64,000 nucleotides of DNA from Ciona intestinalis. Its lineage: Eukaryota > Chordata > Ascidiacea > Phlebobranchia > Cionidae. This document shows positions 12,001 through 23,767 of the stretch, in pieces (positions within the stretch are counted from its first letter, which is position 1; the number at the start of each line of letters is the position of its first letter). The notes below the pieces were generated by a model that was not told where the DNA came from, searched no databases, and saw only the letters and a program-made list of their open reading frames with translations. The stretch lies in assembly GCF_000224145.3 (NCBI RefSeq), contig NC_020173.2, forward strand, positions 1,789,435-1,853,434, given 5' to 3'. The translations under genes and the position numbers were made by a program.

Positions 12001-15000
12001 ATAAATATCCATCGAAAAGACGACATGATTCGGCAAGTGCTCATATTGATAGGCCTAGCTAGGCGGAAAATGTAATGGTGCGTATACGGTGCGTGGATAC
12101 ACAACATTTCCGTGGAATTCTGGCCAACAAAAATAGACCAGGCAGGCCGCTGTAGAAATTTTGACATGGAAAAGGATAGGAAGTTAATGATGCGCAAGAG
12201 TAGGCTCCATTGCTATACACGTATATATCAACAAAAGCCAAATGCTTGCCGAATCGCATATGCTACCCATTGTACCCATGGTCACGTATATGGAACGGGG
12301 TAATTGGTATCACCTAAACCCCATACTTCTTGATCGTGTTTTAAAGGATAAACGACGCTTTTCAAGAGTGGCGAGAGTACGGTTATTTAACTTGTAAATT
12401 TGATAAGTTTACTACTAAATGGGACAAGAAAATTGAATGAATACATGTCTGGTCTTATCACATCGTACCATATTATTATTATCCTTAAACAAGTACGGTG
12501 AGGTATATTATTAAGTGTCAATGGACAAGACACAGGGAAAACCATAATATCCCGTATCATGGAATACAAAACGTCTTCAGATAACAAAAACAAAAACGAC
12601 AGAAGAGTTCTTTGACATTTATAATCATATGATATGATTGGTAGTTCTTACCCCATCCTCGTCTTCAATGACACTCTTGCCCACTGTGGCCAGTGTTGCC
12701 CATTTGCAGCTGTTCGGAGCTTTGGATGCGCATCGCTTGTGAACTTTAAACTTGCAAACTGAAAGAATGGAAACACTGTAATTGCAGCATAAAGTCTGTT
12801 TTCGAATCGAGTGGCTCTGCTGGCGCGCAAAGCGAAATATGGGATAGTATAAATAATGCAAGCATCAACTTAAATTTTGAGATGAAATACAGAGCAAATA
12901 ACCGGCGCCATAGCACATTTGCTTGAGTAATTGGTTCAAGGATCTTCGCTGGTACCATTGTGGCCTTATGGGCGTATATGTCTTTGGGCAAGACACTTAA
13001 CGGCAATTGCTTCAACCCAGTGGACATTAATGGGTTGTCCAAAATATCGGCAACACAAAAAATATGAAAAAAAATTCCCCCAGAATAATCACATATAAAG
13101 TAACATCGTAAGCTGGCACGAGGTGTAGGAAACAGAACACCAGTGTTTAACGACTGTCGTTTTCCGTCCACGCGAGGATAAGGTAAGTTACATTTCTTCA
13201 TTTAAATAATATAAACCGCACTTGTTGGTCTTATAATGCAATACGCAGCTGCACTATAAGAGCCCTAAATTAACATCAATTAGACTCTTAGACAATGCTT
13301 TTAAACCGGCGATGAACTCATTTCTCGGGTCAAGCAGGACGTAATAGCATGTGCAAATCCTATGCAAATCTCGTATAAGGCTAATGCACTCACCGTCGCA
13401 GGACAAGCCATGATTCATCACACCTGATAGCACCTCACGACACACATTGCAGTAGGTAGGCCGGTTATGGGTACAGGCGTACCAGTTATGTCCGTCCGTG
13501 AAGTTATCCATGTAAACTTGATGCGGCTGCAAGAAACTAGTTTAAACCGGTTGTAACATAAATCTGATTCCTAACGGATCTGTGTATGCACACAGGCAGT
13601 TATGCCGCGGCTGTAAAACATCGTCATCATATTTGACCTTTCGGAACTGCCGTCTTTTTACACTAAAGTAGTTTACCTACCCTGTTTTCTACTCACTATA
13701 CCATGTCGCCTCTCGCTGCTATTTACACAGCTGACGACCGACCTAAAACAGACTACTAGTACTACTACTACGCATTTCTTGCAAAGCGATCTGGAATAAG
13801 ATTGCAAGCAAAGCGCTCCAATTAGCAAATGTAAACGCGGTAACTTATCGATCGAGCGGACGAGCAGGGCGGAAAGCGACGAACGGTCACTCCGAAATGA
13901 CAATAATTCAATTTTAATCTTTCTTGCTTGCCCACGGTCGATGGTGGCTTCTCAAACCACACTTACTGACAACTGCATTGAAATAAAGAGAAAATGATAA
14001 CTAAGTAAGATGAACTTAACGAACATGGGGCAAAAGGGAATTTTGTCGATTACGAAGTAGTTATAGGCTTACAAAGGGAGGGCGAAGTTCGGTTCATTTC
14101 ACGACCATGCGCAACTGATCGGTGTTTATTTTAAGATTGTATGTATATGCGCACTGGAAGATTTGACAAACATCACGAACTTGGCACCGATTTCATGAAA
14201 ACGCACAAACACATAGCCATTTCAGATCAACAATTCTCGTACGAGTTTATTTATAAATGCTCTTTAGAAAAACTGTAAGGAATACTCCAATACACATAAT
14301 AAACGAGCTACCTTCTAGCGCTGTTTAATTTCCCAAGCACTCATTCAGTCCACGCCTTAATAGTAATAAACTGTCTTAGGCATTGCAGTACAGCTAGACT
14401 AGGACACGGCAGACCGGAAATCCGCTAAGCTTCCAACGCGTCATTCACTTACAATTGCTAGTATATTCGTGGAATCAGTGCAAAGAACTCTTAACTTAAA
14501 GCTAGGCGAGTAAACAGCGACGATCGGTAACTCGATTCCCGGTGGGCGGGGTGAAACAGGTACTACCGAGATATTTTCACGGTTTCTTCTGACAAACAAT
14601 GAATCCACACGCCGAAAATAGAAGCAGAAACTCAGTAGGTAGGTTCGTTCCGTTGGCGAAATCGATCTAATGAATCGATAGTTTGCACACGGTGATCAAT
14701 GCTCTGCGAGCGCTGAATTAACTTTAAAATTATACCGGACCGACACGATTATCTAAAAGTTATTGGAACACCGAAGCGCAGCGTCCCCTGGTCCCTAGGG
14801 ATACTGAAATATGAACGCATTTTCCCTAAGCTTGAATATTGCTGCAATATAGCAACTGTCCGAATATAACTTCTTTATAAGACATTTCTAACCTAAACTA
14901 AAAGGCGAACGGCCGAGATGTCAAGCTGAATTAACTATCTATGTAAACAACTTCTATGGAATGCTAACACGGGAACAAAGAAGTTATGACGGCTCTTTAT

Positions 15001-18000
15001 TCAGCTAACGACCACGGCGAATGGCATCCGTCCATGGTTCCTTAACCTCGTTAAAAGTTTGCCTTTGAAGGCATAAAAATAGACATCCCGATTCGTAACT
15101 GCCTCAGGTATTCATTCTGGGATGCAACTGTTGGTTTGGAAACGACAGCTGTGGTTTTAGAAAATCCCTGGCTAAGCCCTGCCGAACTTGGCTGTTCTAG
15201 ACTGACGTAATACGGCTTTCGCAAATACTTGTTTTGTGCATCGGTTGGGTGTAAAAATAAAGTCTTAACATATTTTTTCTGTTTTTTTTGGTGCTAGAAA
15301 ATAACGACAGAGTCAAGACTATCCGCGTCTACGTAATTCTTACGGAGTTGCCTAGCGACACTTGTCAGAAATAACGAGAACAGCAACTGCCTGATGCGAT
15401 AGTTGGGCAAGCGAACTATAAAACGATCTCTTTACGTCTATGCAAACACCGCACACCGCGAGCACCGCCGTAAACAAGCAAGGTGCGTAATCTAAGAACT
15501 GCCGTCATCAGAATGGCAGATGCTTCTCATTGAGGAAACAGGCCGCATTATAATATAGTGTGACGTTTTCAGCAACGGTGTGCACGTACTTCCTTGCTTT
15601 TACGAATCTATCAGAGTCCATTATAAATCTATTCTTCAAGGAGCTGATAAAACGCAGGCGCTTGTGTCTTTCAAGCACATTATAAAATCCGAATAATAAT
15701 AAAAAGAAACGTGCGATGTCAACAGTATGTTGAAAGGTTTAAAAGCTGTCTTCTATATGAACGCACTAATATTCTTTTAAAACTAACCACTAAACTACCA
15801 TGTATTAACAACGTTGAAAAACAGGCTAGCATACATATCGTACACAAGCCTTAATAGCAACTTACAGAGTAAAACTCCCCGCCCTGCACAGCTTTTAATG
15901 CGGAAATCCATTCGTCCATCTCGCTGCGGGAAGCAGCACAAAGGATCATCGTTGGAAACGACCCTATTATCTGCGGATATCAACAAAGGTAAACTATCTA
16001 CGGTAAAGCAGAAGTACAAACGGCTGTATAAAGGTTAACACTAGTCTGCAAGCTATTTTGGCGTATCGCAAAAACATAGGCGACGCCAATTTCTCCTAAT
16101 GCTTATACAAGTTTTTCTTTACATCAAATCAGTACACCGATCGTTAAAAATATACTATAGTTTATTTTAGAAATTCGCCATAAAAAAAACTATGTAAACT
16201 GCCTAACCAGGCTTAAAATAACAGGCATGTCACTGCGGTTAGAATAGAGCAGTTATATTTCCAGTTATTCTGGTTAAAACTGGACAGAACTGGACAAAAT
16301 AATCGTTTTTTGCTGGGGAATGTTTCACTCGTATGGAGAAGATGTTCTAGCCCTAGGCGACGTAAGCCGCATTGCATTACATTTAGTGGTATGAGGTAAC
16401 CAACGTTTTCGACGCTCGGAAATAGACGTTCAGAAATAAACGGGAAGTCGAACTGCATAAAATGTGAGTGGGCGTATACCGAGTTATTTCTGCACCATTA
16501 TAAGAGCGCAGTTTAAACAAGGGTACCGAGAAACTGCAGTTTACGTTCTTCGTGCTTCGCTCCGCTACGCTGGAGTCCGTAAGGTCGAGTTCGCTGAAGA
16601 TTTCCGACTGAAAATAAAGGTTGTTTTGAAAATATAGGAATCGGAAACGCGTGAGGTTTTGTATAGAGTGTACGTTAAAAATGGAAAACCTTAAAAAATA
16701 AGAAAAGTTTACATATCTCAGTATGTGTTTATGTTTTTTGAAAATGAGTAAGCTCGATTGATGTTATCATATATATAGGGTCATAGGTTTAGGAGAAAAG
16801 CTTCAATTTAGCGGACAGCGATCGTGTATAAAAGAATATTCCTGACTGTTCAAACATGTGTTTATGCGAAAATACCCGACTGGTGAATTCGGCGTTACAT
16901 TTTATAATTATTATCAGCAAATCTAGGGTAATCACTGCTTACTATATAAATAAACAGTGGGGTATTTTAATAAACAATACTGATAGACTGATGGTACAAT
17001 TGATTTTTTTGAATAAGAATAAGACTTGTTTTTTTTAGATATTTCGATTTTTACTAAACGCAGTTATCAGTTTCGATAAAACATCTGGACATTTTTTCGT
17101 TTCAATCGCAGAATGGTAAAAGTAGAAAATTCTGTTTTTGTTAAATGTCGCAGAAAATAAAAATTAAACCTAAACTAAAGTCTGATTTATACCAAAGTGA
17201 AATATTTAAAATGTTGTTTTCCTGCTTTTTCAGACACAAATATAGTACACATTTTTTTACAGCATTTCGAAATGTTTTTTATATATGGTGCAGTTTCATT
17301 GCATATTAAACTATAGTACTGCGGGGTAAATTTTTGTAACCGCGTTTCAAACAGTCAACAACGCTCTTTTAGACGCGTGGGGGACTACGGTTATATTATT
17401 TCATAAATATTTATTGTTTGCTAAAAAATGGGACGAGAAAAGATAATGAAGATGTCTCATCTTACCCCAACGGACTAAAAATTCGAGTTTATTCGGTGTT
17501 AGTATATTGTTTACTAACAAATGTGGCGAGAAAATAATAAAAAGATGTCCTATCTTACCCTAACCGACTATAAATTCATTTTTATTCCATTTTAGTATAT
17601 TATTTACTAAAAAAATGGGACGAAAATAAAGATGTCCCATTTTACCCCAAAAAGACTACACATTTATTTTTATTCTGTTTTAGTATATATCAACAAGCAA
17701 GTGGTGCTGGAAGAGAGGCATAAAGTTACGAACATGTACCATATAACATTAATACTCATATACTTACGTCTTCATGTTTAGCGTAGAACAAACGTCGCGG
17801 CCTCAACTTGAAGTAACGTGGTCGCCACCGCTGTTAATGAATAGAAAACGAATAAGATTGTTTACAATCAAGTCATAACGCTGATACAACCAGAATATAA
17901 ATGAACGAACATAGGAACTGCCATGATAGGAAGAGAGTAAGAAATCGTGTAGAGTTTTTTGCATTTGGTACTATAAAAAGTTATCATTTAAAAATCAATA

Positions 18001-21000
18001 CTTCGCATTTGTGTTAAAAAAGGGCGAAGAAACTATTTGTTTTATCTTTTGTTTGAGTATTCGTATACATACGAATACAACCAATGTGTTAATTAAATTT
18101 GTTTTAATATAATTTTTCATTTTGGGATAAAATGCAAAATACTAAGAATTTACGAGTGACTTAACAAAGATTCAATCACTCTTTTTAAAAAGACGCTATA
18201 TACTCTGTAAATGCAATTACACGTAGGGGTGGGAGAAGATGGGACACCTTTAGCTCATAATATTCAAATAACGTGATCTTGTTTTAAAAATGTAATAACG
18301 GTCTACGAGAGTCGTAAAGATACTGTTTTATAATTCTTTGAATGCTTTTTTTTGTACTACCAAATGGGACGATAAAACAGAATGAAAAGATGTCCCATCT
18401 TCCCCACTCTGTTATAGTATATATATTGTGTTTAAAAGCATTAAAGTAAAACTTACCTGAAACGACGACGTAGTCTGCTTGAGCAAGTAACCTTCCTTTA
18501 TGCAAACCTGAATAAAATAAACTTCTGTTAGACTTTTAACCTGTAAATATAAACGGCTTATAAACTGGCTACAATATACGTCTTACAGTAACGGAAATTA
18601 TAGACATATGTTTGCTGTATAAGAGTAGGCTCAAGCACCTTGTGTTTTCTGATTGCTTCTGTGGCATATCTTTTAGGTTGCTGCCCGAACATGGCAAAAA
18701 AGTATGCTGTGCACAACAGAATAAATTCGCTTCGCAATAAGGGTTCTGGTTATAACGCGTTAATATCCATGCGAAGATAAGCCTGATGCTTCCGCTTCCT
18801 TTATACAGCATAAGGGCGGTCCTATTATAATTGAATTAGACTTGGCCATTTGTAAGTTGAAATTAACTGAAAGGCATGCCAACACATTAAGTGTGAAGAA
18901 TAGACAAGCAGCAGCCGTTGTAATAGAGAGCAAGTCAAGCCCAAGCCACGTATTAAAAGTTGGATCCATGCCTTGCGAACACACATAACTTGTACATACA
19001 TGTCAGTCAATACTGTCAGCTGTGCTACTAATTCAATACAGTACTATACGGCATAGTTTAACTGCAACAACCTGCTTTATGTTACCTTAACCCAAACACG
19101 CCAGAGCTTAAGGTTAACTTAATACAACTGAAAATCTGGTGTTTTTGGAAAACACAAATCGATTCTTTGCTGCGTCAATTTAAAATGTGAAGCCGCTGTG
19201 GCAGAAAAGTTGTATAAGATAAAAGCTGGGTCGACTCGTGCTAATTTACGCGTTTTCTGGTCGAACGAATGCTTTAAATATATATCGACAGGAAATCTAT
19301 AAAAAATGCTATACGTATATGGTGTACACTGTACACATATACAAGGCACGTGGAAGTCAAAACGCGGGAATTTTGACGCGTTTTGCACGGTTGTTTCACG
19401 TCAAAGGTAGCACTACGGCGGGGAAATGTCCCTTCGATATTTTGCGTACTCACTGGTCGCAGTTACGAGTCATGGTCGTATCGCTAGTGTTCAAGTGCTA
19501 ACGTTTTGCTAGGGACGGGAAAAAAGTCCCTCGTGCCGATTTTGAGAACGCTTGAATGAACAAAAAGAATCGTTACGGGTGTTCCACACTGGCTCAGAAG
19601 TCGCTTTTGTTGCAATACCAAAGAAAAGTCGAAGGAATTTACAAAGAGGGAAATTTCGAGTTTTTTTTAGAACAATTTGCTGAAAGGTTTGCATTACCAT
19701 AAATACCACATAAATAAATACTGAAAAATGGGTAAAAGTGGGAACGGTGTTTTCCGAACTAATGTATGAAATAATGACGTAAATTACAGTAAATACGCAA
19801 CTGTTAACTCGTTTATTTCTATTCTGAAAAAAAAGTTAATTATTGTTAAAGAGAATGAAATGTGCGGAGTGTAGCTACTAATGGGAGTTTCAAACCGAAG
19901 AGTTTTCTTTAATTGAATAATAGCGATTCATTGATAAACAGTAGTGGAATAACTGGATTCTAAAATATACAAAATAAATTACGTGTTATACGTTTATTGC
20001 GCTACCACAAGTTTATTGACGGTGCTTTCTTAAGGAAATGCAATTTCACAAAGTTGAGTCCATAGCGAGCCAGAGCGGGAGTAATTATTTAAAAATATAG
20101 CCGCGCGGTGGCGACCATGAGAATACAAAAATTGATAACATTTTATTACATAAATTCGGCTGCTTTTGACTGGGGTAAACAGTTGTTATAACACTACAAT
20201 TAAAACGAATGTAATGAACCTTGTTACGACCACCCAGAAACACAAAATTTAGTTGTATAACAGACACACGGGAATATCCGATTCGGGTTATAAGTTATTA
20301 AAGTAAATGATGCTGTCTGATGTGGTAAGTCGTGTTTTAAATTTATTTATTGGAATTTACAAGCGAGTTGAAGGAAATTGAAACCGAAACGAGTGTCAGG
20401 AAATGGCGTGAGACATTGTTGTGAAGAAAGGTATTTAGGAGGCGGGTTTTCCATTCATGTATCCGGGCATAAGTCCCAATACAATAGAATTGTGGCTTCC
20501 TGGTTTTTATACACTGTCACACAAAACATGGGGTAAAATTTGTATGATAATTTATGGTTCAATTGTTCGGGGACGACATACCAGCAACCGACCGCAACGT
20601 AATCGGTGTTTAAAAATACTGTAAAGAGAAGGTTCATAAGAGTCCATTGTTCAGTGTATCGTAACGACTTAACGGAATGGTTAAATAACATGATAATAAC
20701 TCGCGGGAGTCGTAAGCACGATTGTAGCTGAAATGGGATACAAATTATATTTAAAGCGAACCCCACCCAGCCCTTCACGATAAACGTGTTACGCAGTTGC
20801 ATATGATATGCCAACATGATTTTTTAAGATTGTGTGCGTGCCTAATCTATTGTGGAAGTCATATTCTAGTCAGTTGAATTCATAATATTTACACATTTGA
20901 AGTGTTTTTAGCTCGTAACGTGGTGTATGCTGATGTAGTACCACCAAACGGCAGAAGGGGCAAACAACACGGGGAAGCTAATTAAATTAGTCATTCTAAA

Positions 21001-23767
21001 TCCATATCTCCAGTAAATCAACAGTCCCCATAGATCGTCGTTCAACGATTGCTTGTCGCTATAAATATCCCGCGCATGATGCAGCGAATACTTAGGATTG
21101 GGTATTGATTACCGAGATATTGGCTTTTCGTCACGTTTGCTCACGTTAGAAAGCAAATCGCCAGCCCCACCAATATTGCGGCAGCAATAAGATGGGAATA
21201 AAAGAGGAAGTAATACTCCACCGATGCAAAGACGACTCTTTGTTGAACAAACGGTCCTAAATATACCGCCGTATACAACGCGTTTACCGATTTTATTCGG
21301 AGAAAACTGAAACGGACAAGCTTTGGCGTCAGGGTAAATTTGCCCAGTAAGGCAGGGGTAATTCTATCAATCATATTTTGGTAATACAGAGGCCAATCTA
21401 TTTCCGCTTAAGCACTCCTAAAACAGCCTATCTGTATATATTTTCGTCATAACAGTATTGAATTAATGTCGACCGATATTTTCTCCTTGAGTAGCTTTCC
21501 TTTTGCAGGATGCAGCAGATTTATAGATACCGGTTCTCTTTATAGACCGGTGAAACAAATTAGTTATGGAATGCACTTTCTGTGTTAAAATGGTCGCTGA
21601 TCAATTAATGGCTTCGCCTTATTCTGGCCGAGTATTGGCGTGGGAATACGCAAGCCGATGAGCGACTTTTAAACCCACTGGATGGGAATAGTGGAAACCA
21701 AGCGTGGTAACCACTCCGTCCCCTCTCTCTCGGCGCCATCGCAGGTCACGATACCCGAAGGAAGGCCTGAGGCTGTGATGGCGCCATGTTCCCAAAATAG
21801 GACAACTCCTCAGTGCGCTTGGACGGTCATAACAACTGGTAGAATGTATTGTGTTCAATCAGTGACTTTTCCGGTGCACATTGGGTGCGTATACGTTTCC
21901 TCCATAGCCCATACAGAACAAGAGTAAATGAGCTACCACCAAGCCCGATTTTAAATTACACCCAGCTCAAAACGTCCAATCGGGGACGGTTTAACAAGCT
22001 GCGGCATCGTAAACTATATTTACTACCGGCATGCGGAGGTCGAGCGCGTTCGTGAATTTCTGCCCTTTGATTTTAACTAGGGAATTGCTTTGACGGGTTG
22101 AATTAACCTAGCAGAGATGTTTTTGTGCGTCTTGTGTTTACTAGAAAAATAAACCGGGGTCCAATCATAATATTAGTTCCTGCGTAACACGGTGTGCGTT
22201 TCTTCGATCATTTTTCGCGAAACATGCAAACGTTTCTTGCGAAATTGCGCAAAATTATAGATAAACGTCGGAGAAAAATCAAACGAAAGACGGGGTCATT
22301 CGTGGACACGAAAAAATTACGTTTTTTTAAAAACAAATTGACCGCAAAAAAACAGCCCATAACACGAAACCAAACCGGAAAACAAAGAACAAGAAAGGGA
22401 ACCAAATGCCCTGGCCTGAAAGCCTGTCATTCACAGAACGGAAATTCTATAAATAATAAATTTAAAATCTTTAAGGCACAGAACCCTTTCCATAGTAGCG
22501 AGGCACAGCGTCACTGAGTGCTGTAGAATTGGTGAATCATATACCTTTTTGACGTATTCAAACAGTTCCTAACGAAATTATGTCCTCTTGAGTCTTGACA
22601 CATATAATCGTTTGACGTCACAACCTTTGAAGATTATTAACCACGAAAAACGTTCACCGAAAAATGCCAAAATTACGCAAGATGTACTCCCAGCTTGACC
22701 AACAAGGCAACACAGGGCTATTAATAGTTATTTAATATTGAAATACAAACATGAGTAGAGAAATGAAAACCGCTTTCTCCTAACCTTTCTTTTGAGTTGC
22801 TTTTGAGTGGAGACCTTCCTTAGAAGTCCTTTCGATATTTCTACTTGAGTTTCCCCATCACTGTCAGATGACATCATGATTTCTGATCCAACCGTCATGT
22901 TCTTGAGTTGCTTTTTAGATTTACTGAAAAGTAAAGAGCTTTTTACATTATAATTGTGCCGCAGCATCTAAACATATGTTGAAGGCCTGAATGGGACTTG
23001 ACCAAGCTTTTTTGGGTATTTCTGAAGAGAATATATTTCTTGAGCTGCTTTTTATTTACTGAAAAGTGAAGAGCTTATATGTCATAACAAGGCCACATCA
23101 TCTTAACATATATTGAAGGCATGAATGGAACTTGACTACTTGACTGAGCTTTTTTTGGATTTTTAAAAGAGAATATATTAATATTATAATTATATTGTAG
23201 CGTATAAACATATGCTTAAAGCATGAATGGGACTTGACTGAGCTGCTTATAGGAATTTATATCATGCGATCTTGGACTAATGAAGCCTGTAGGCATAAAA
23301 AATGATTGAACTATTATAACTGCTATAACTAATGCATCCATGAATAATGATTATGCAAAAATAAAATAAGTAACAAAAATCTGAAATTGAGCATACATTA
23401 TAATCTGAACACAATTTTACTGTAAAATTTGAATAGAAATTATTGTCACCTAAGCTTGTGGTCACTAAGCCATATTTACTTAACCTAGAAAAAAATTATG
23501 GCTAAATCCAACTGACATGAACATATGTTCTAGCCCACCATGTTATGAATATTTTAACAGGTACGATTTAATTTTCTACTTAATGTTAAAAATAAAATCT
23601 GGTCTGTTGACCATTGGGCCCAATAATTTGATGTAGGTAGTTAGTGGAAATACCATAACACTGTAGATAGTTCAAACTCACCTTAATTCAAGGTAACTCT
23701 CCGATGACATTTGCGGTTTCTTTTGTGGTGCGCTGAATTTCTTTTTAAAACTAAGTTTCTTTGGCAT
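1..23767 (-). CDS. DGKD/DGKH: Type II diacylglycerol kinase (delta/eta type), C-terminus off the left edge
   Basis: Phosphorylates diacylglycerol to phosphatidic acid. I could join 23 exons in phase: 23682-23767, 22785-22923, 18457-18507, 17768-17830, 16527-16607, 15866-15970, 13394-13526, 12652-12758, 11413-11538, 10862-10964, 10087-10249, 9686-9794, 9445-9584, 7366-7435, 7211-7305, 6301-6463, 5811-6005, 5655-5751, 5208-5361, 4545-4705, 4421-4477, 722-845, 1-90, giving about 870 residues. Order: short basic N-terminus with a [12 protein letters not shown] motif, PH domain (about 79-175), two C1 zinc fingers ([15 protein letters not shown] and [15 protein letters not shown]), catalytic DAGKc domain with GGDGSIG (402-408) and PLGTGNDLA (429-437), a linker with [10 protein letters not shown] and [13 protein letters not shown], then the start of the accessory domain ([17 protein letters not shown]). 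PH plus a split catalytic region defines type II. The SAM domain that family members may carry would lie outside the window. The start is the first Met of an exon joined in phase to exon 2. Exons 13 and 17-21 also occur in duplicate contig copies. Confidence 0.95.
91..721 (-). other. DGK intron 22
   Basis: Bounded by GTAAGTG at exon 22 and CTAAACAG before exon 23. I see nothing recognisable inside. Confidence 0.8.
1886..2083 (+). mobile_element. MITE in DGK intron 19 (left contig copy)
   Basis: About 195 bp running from TAGTAGCTTGGAAGAAGATG to ACCCTACTATA, with the family core (TAACAACGGTCTATGGGAGT and TTTGTTTACTACCAAATGG). Ends are inverted (GGGACACC ... GGTGTTC) and flanked by TA. Confidence 0.85.
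2320..2490. repeat. Short tandem repeat, about 22-24 bp unit, in DGK intron 18
   Basis: Units like TTTTTATACGAAATTTTCGA repeat about seven times. The other contig has a shorter version at about 5405-5525, so copy number varies between the two copies. Confidence 0.85.
3241..3365. other. Assembly gap, 125 N
   Basis: A run of 125 N inside the DGK gene. Sequence on its right (3366-4201) repeats 866-1700 on its left, so the gap probably joins overlapping allelic contigs and its length means nothing. Confidence 0.98.
3366..4201. repeat. Third copy of DGK exons 20-21 region (small contig)
   Basis: An 836-base contig nearly identical to 866-1700, with exon copies at 3832-3888 and 3956-4116. Only a few differences are visible (for example GAGTGG for GGGTGG near 4030, and an indel near 4145). 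It is bounded by N on both sides and is probably a redundant contig. Confidence 0.9.
4202..4251. other. Assembly gap, 50 N
   Basis: A run of 50 N. The flanks (end of the 3366-4201 contig, start of the 4252 contig) both belong to the same DGK intron/exon region as 864-1700, again pointing to unmerged copies. Confidence 0.98.
4979..5175 (+). mobile_element. MITE in DGK intron 19 (right contig copy)
   Basis: The allelic counterpart of the element at 1886-2083, at the same site relative to exon 19, so the insertion predates the split of the two copies. Confidence 0.85.
6466..6726. repeat. 11-bp minisatellite in DGK intron 15
   Basis: About 20 units of GTTTAAAATAC and variants (TTATTATACG, TTAAATACG). 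A longer block including TTATTATACGTTAAATACG is itself repeated at about 6591-6657 and 6658-6725. It begins three bases from the exon 16 acceptor. Confidence 0.92.
6910..7092 (-). mobile_element. MITE in DGK intron 15, reverse orientation
   Basis: Starts TAGTAACGTGGGGAAAGTGG and ends CCTACTATATA; the core reads on the minus strand (TGTTTTAAACAATTAACAACG). Confidence 0.85.
7497..7848. mobile_element. Two MITEs head to head in DGK intron 13
   Basis: A reverse-oriented, 5'-trimmed copy (about 7497-7658) is followed after a few bases by a full forward copy (7664-7848, with GACGGGACACCTTTAGCACA and AAAAAGGTGTCCCATCTTTC). Together they form a long imperfect inverted repeat. Confidence 0.82.
8169..8505. 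mobile_element. Second head-to-head MITE pair, duplicated at 9073-9421
   Basis: A degraded reverse copy (8169-8342) abuts a forward copy (8345-8505, GGTGGGGGAGACGAGACACC to GGTGTCCCATCTTTCCCC). The same pair is present in the right contig at 9073-9256 and 9259-9421. Confidence 0.8.
8692..8816. other. Assembly gap, 125 N
   Basis: A run of 125 N inside the DGK gene. 7899-8691 and 8817-9607 are near-identical, so both sides of the gap hold the same locus. Confidence 0.98.
9073..9421. mobile_element. Right-contig copy of the head-to-head MITE pair
   Basis: Allelic counterpart of 8169-8505, lying just downstream (in gene direction) of DGK exon 13. Confidence 0.8.
10674..10839 (-). mobile_element. 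MITE in DGK intron 10
   Basis: Reverse-oriented copy from TAGTGGGGTACGAAAGATGG to CCCTAACTATA; core TGTTAATTGTTTAAAACACG is present. Confidence 0.83.
11573..11745 (+). mobile_element. MITE in DGK intron 8
   Basis: Starts ATAGGGTGGGGAAGACGGGA, ends CCCCTACTCTACTAT; internal AACAATTAACAACGG and TTTGTTTACTACCAAAT are clear. Confidence 0.85.
12297..12470 (+). mobile_element. Old, degraded MITE in DGK intron 8
   Basis: Only the middle is clear (CTTGATCGTGTTTTAAA, GAGTACGGTTATTTAA, TTTACTACTAAATGGGACAA); both ends have drifted. Confidence 0.55.
12905..13202. repeat. Dispersed repeat (SINE-like) in DGK intron 7
   Basis: Contains GGGCAAGACACTTAACGGCA, CAACCCAGTGGACATTAATG and GTAAGCTGGCACGAGGTGTA, which recur at 62330-62560 and 38595-38715. 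No coding capacity was seen. The family has an ATTC-rich tail in one copy, which suggests a retroposed element, but I cannot show a polymerase III promoter. Confidence 0.6.
13527..15865 (-). other. DGK intron 6, 2.3 kb (contains no exon I can find before 13526, apart from exon 6 at its right end)
   Basis: The sequence is less AT-rich than its surroundings but shows no MITE, no gene and no clear repeat. Confidence 0.6.
17314..17690 (+). mobile_element. MITE with tandemly repeated 3' end in DGK intron 4
   Basis: A degraded MITE (17314-17477) is followed by two further copies of only its 3' end, each with TTTACTAA, an AAATGGGACGA-type motif and a TGTCC(C/T)ATCTTACCC-type end (about 17500-17570 and 17600-17665). 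A piece of flanking sequence (TTTATTC..TTTTAGTATAT) repeats with them, giving a period of about 90 bp. Confidence 0.7.
18223..18416 (+). mobile_element. MITE just 3' of DGK exon 3
   Basis: Well preserved: GTAGGGGTGGGAGAAGATGG to GATGTCCCATCTTCCCCACT. It ends about 40 bases from the exon 3 donor, in intron 3. Confidence 0.85.
18508..22784 (-). other. DGK intron 2, 4.3 kb
   Basis: The largest intron. It holds a more GC-rich stretch at about 21600-22060 with the inverted repeat GGCGCCATC/GATGGCGCC (21732-21740 and 21777-21785). No open frame in it has a believable start, splice structure or homology. Confidence 0.6.
22900..23250. repeat. About 133-bp tandem repeat spanning the DGK exon 2 acceptor
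   Basis: Three units: 22900-23010, 23037-23145 and a shortened one at about 23170-23245. Shared blocks are TTCTTGAG(T/C)TGCTTTTTA, TTTACTGAAAAGT(A/G)AAGAGC, and GCATGAATGGGACTTGAC. The first unit includes the 3' splice site and first bases of exon 2 (minus strand). Confidence 0.85.

Noticed and set aside
22194-22517. 107-codon, very basic plus-strand frame in DGK intron 2
   Set aside because: It begins with GTG, lacks homology, and its Lys/Arg richness follows from A-rich sequence. No splice or promoter support.
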